Assembly (NCBI GenBank): GCA_947167015.1
Contig: CAMVGM010000023.1
Span: 1-32,204 of the forward strand
Direction: 5' to 3'
Source: an uncultured Bacteroidales bacterium
Lineage (GTDB): Bacteria > Bacteroidota > Bacteroidia > Bacteroidales > UBA932
Length of the DNA stretch: 32,204 nucleotides
The notes under the pieces are model-generated. The model ran no database searches. It saw only the letters and a list, made by a program, of their open reading frames with translations, and had not been told where the DNA came from. Of this stretch, positions 31,652-32,204 are shown piece after piece. The translations under genes and the position numbers were made by a program. Every line of letters starts with the position of its first letter. Position 1 is the first letter of the stretch.

Positions 31652-32204
31652 TTATTTGACTGAGAAGGCGAAGATACAGTGGCTGGTGTATTTCTCACCG
31701 GGACGTAGCACCACGGACGGCCAGTCGGGATTGTGCGGGGTGTCCGGATAGTGCTGGCTCTCGAGGCAGATGCCGGCGCGCTGGTTGTAGACGATGCCAT
31801 GCTTGCCGGTGACAGAGCCGTCGAGGAAGTTGCCGGAATAGACCTGGATGCCGGGCTCATCGGTATAGACATTTAGGCAGATGCCGGTCTTGGGGCTGGT
31901 GAGGGTGACTGCGGGGACTGTGATGTCGCCGTTGGTATCGAGGATCCAGTTGTGGTCGTATCCGTTGCCGAGTTCGATCTGCTCGAAATCGCGGTAGTTA
32001 ATGTCGTCACCTATTCTATTGGGGGTATTGAAGTCCATGGGAGTTCCGAGCAGGGAAACGATCTCTCCGGTAGGGATGAGGCCGGGGCCTGCAGGGGTGG
32101 TGGTGCTGGACTTGATGTAGAGGATGTCATCCAGGACGTTGTTTGCAGGGTCGCCGTCGAGGTTGAAGTACACATGGTTGGTAAGGTTCACCACCGTAGG
32201 GGCG
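31652..32204 (-). CDS. galM: Aldose 1-epimerase, 5' end outside the window
   Basis: The C-terminal 184 residues of a mutarotase; the frame stays open to the window end (…PTVVNLTNHVYFNL), so the true start lies beyond 32204. Active-site parts visible are the catalytic His of NLTNHVYFNL, the substrate-binding DHNW and the general base Glu in CLESQHYPDTPH. It interconverts alpha and beta anomers of aldoses. It is upstream of the symporter by 15 bases and so is the most upstream arabinose gene seen. Base composition looks lower in GC than in the neighbouring genes. Confidence 0.93.
   Translation of the reverse strand, partial: APTVVNLTNHVYFNLDGDPANNVLDDILYIKSSTTTPAGPGLIPTGEIVSLLGTPMDFNTPNRIGDDINYRDFEQIELGNGYDHNWILDTNGDITVPAVTLTSPKTGICLNVYTDEPGIQVYSGNFLDGSVTGKHGIVYNQRAGICLESQHYPDTPHNPDWPSVVLRPGEKYTSHCIFAFSVK

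Overview
The window reads as chromosomal DNA of a high-GC member of the Bacteroidales. The evidence is the fimbrillin/FimB/DUF3575 surface-fimbria genes, the lipoprotein-rich secretome, TAnnTTTG-type promoter boxes with almost no Shine-Dalgarno sequences, the Bacteroidales type of L-arabinose gene set (araA, araD, FGGY kinase, SSS symporter, aldose 1-epimerase), and small SSB and HPF proteins of that phylum. GC looks near 60 %, which fits an Alistipes-like or uncultured gut Bacteroidales lineage better than Bacteroides itself. I cannot assign a genus. Because GC is high, nearly every gene carries a long antisense ORF, and those were discarded.

Layout. (1) 141-2152, minus: tRNA threonylcarbamoyladenosine dehydratase (tcdA) coupled by TGATG to a tandem-ATPase ABC protein. 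(2) 2220-3461, plus: an unrecognised lipoprotein. (3) 3517-12882, minus: a seven-gene fimbrial operon in the order DUF3575 protein, small lipoprotein, large OmpA/TPR lipoprotein, two fimbrillins, FimB/Mfa2-like anchor and a very large DUF4906-type lipoprotein, closed by a good terminator. (4) 12977-14024: SSB and, divergently, a small zinc-ribbon protein, separated by about 300 bp of highly structured non-coding DNA. (5) 13990-17869, minus: a NatA/NatB-like ABC exporter operon that continues into a 5'-nucleotidase split into two genes with the C-terminal domain first. (6) 17967-19514, minus: GH51 alpha-L-arabinofuranosidase with its own terminator, divergent from holA (19574-20617, plus). (7) 20628-22805, minus: a small conserved protein, a fused 5'-nucleotidase and a secreted protein. 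(8) 22901-32204, minus: an unbroken run galM (cut by the window edge), symporter, araD, araA, ara kinase, HsdR_N-like protein, CCA-adding enzyme, XerC/D recombinase and HPF, ending at a strong terminator.

How the genes work together. The GH51 enzyme would release L-arabinose from hemicellulose. The symporter imports it, GalM sets the anomer, and AraA, the kinase and AraD convert it to D-xylulose 5-phosphate. The fimbrial operon supplies an outer-membrane base, shaft subunits, an anchor and a probable tip or adhesin.

The most unusual observation is a 120-bp, exactly 40-codon palindromic element inserted in frame in the N-terminal domain of the Xer recombinase. Its 26-bp inverted-repeat arms suggest a protein-coding palindromic repeat element of the Rickettsia RPE type, in a Bacteroidales. 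Second is the set of nested inverted repeats with a T8 run between SSB and the zinc-ribbon gene, a candidate small RNA or attenuator. No CRISPR array, rRNA, tRNA, insertion sequence or prophage was seen.
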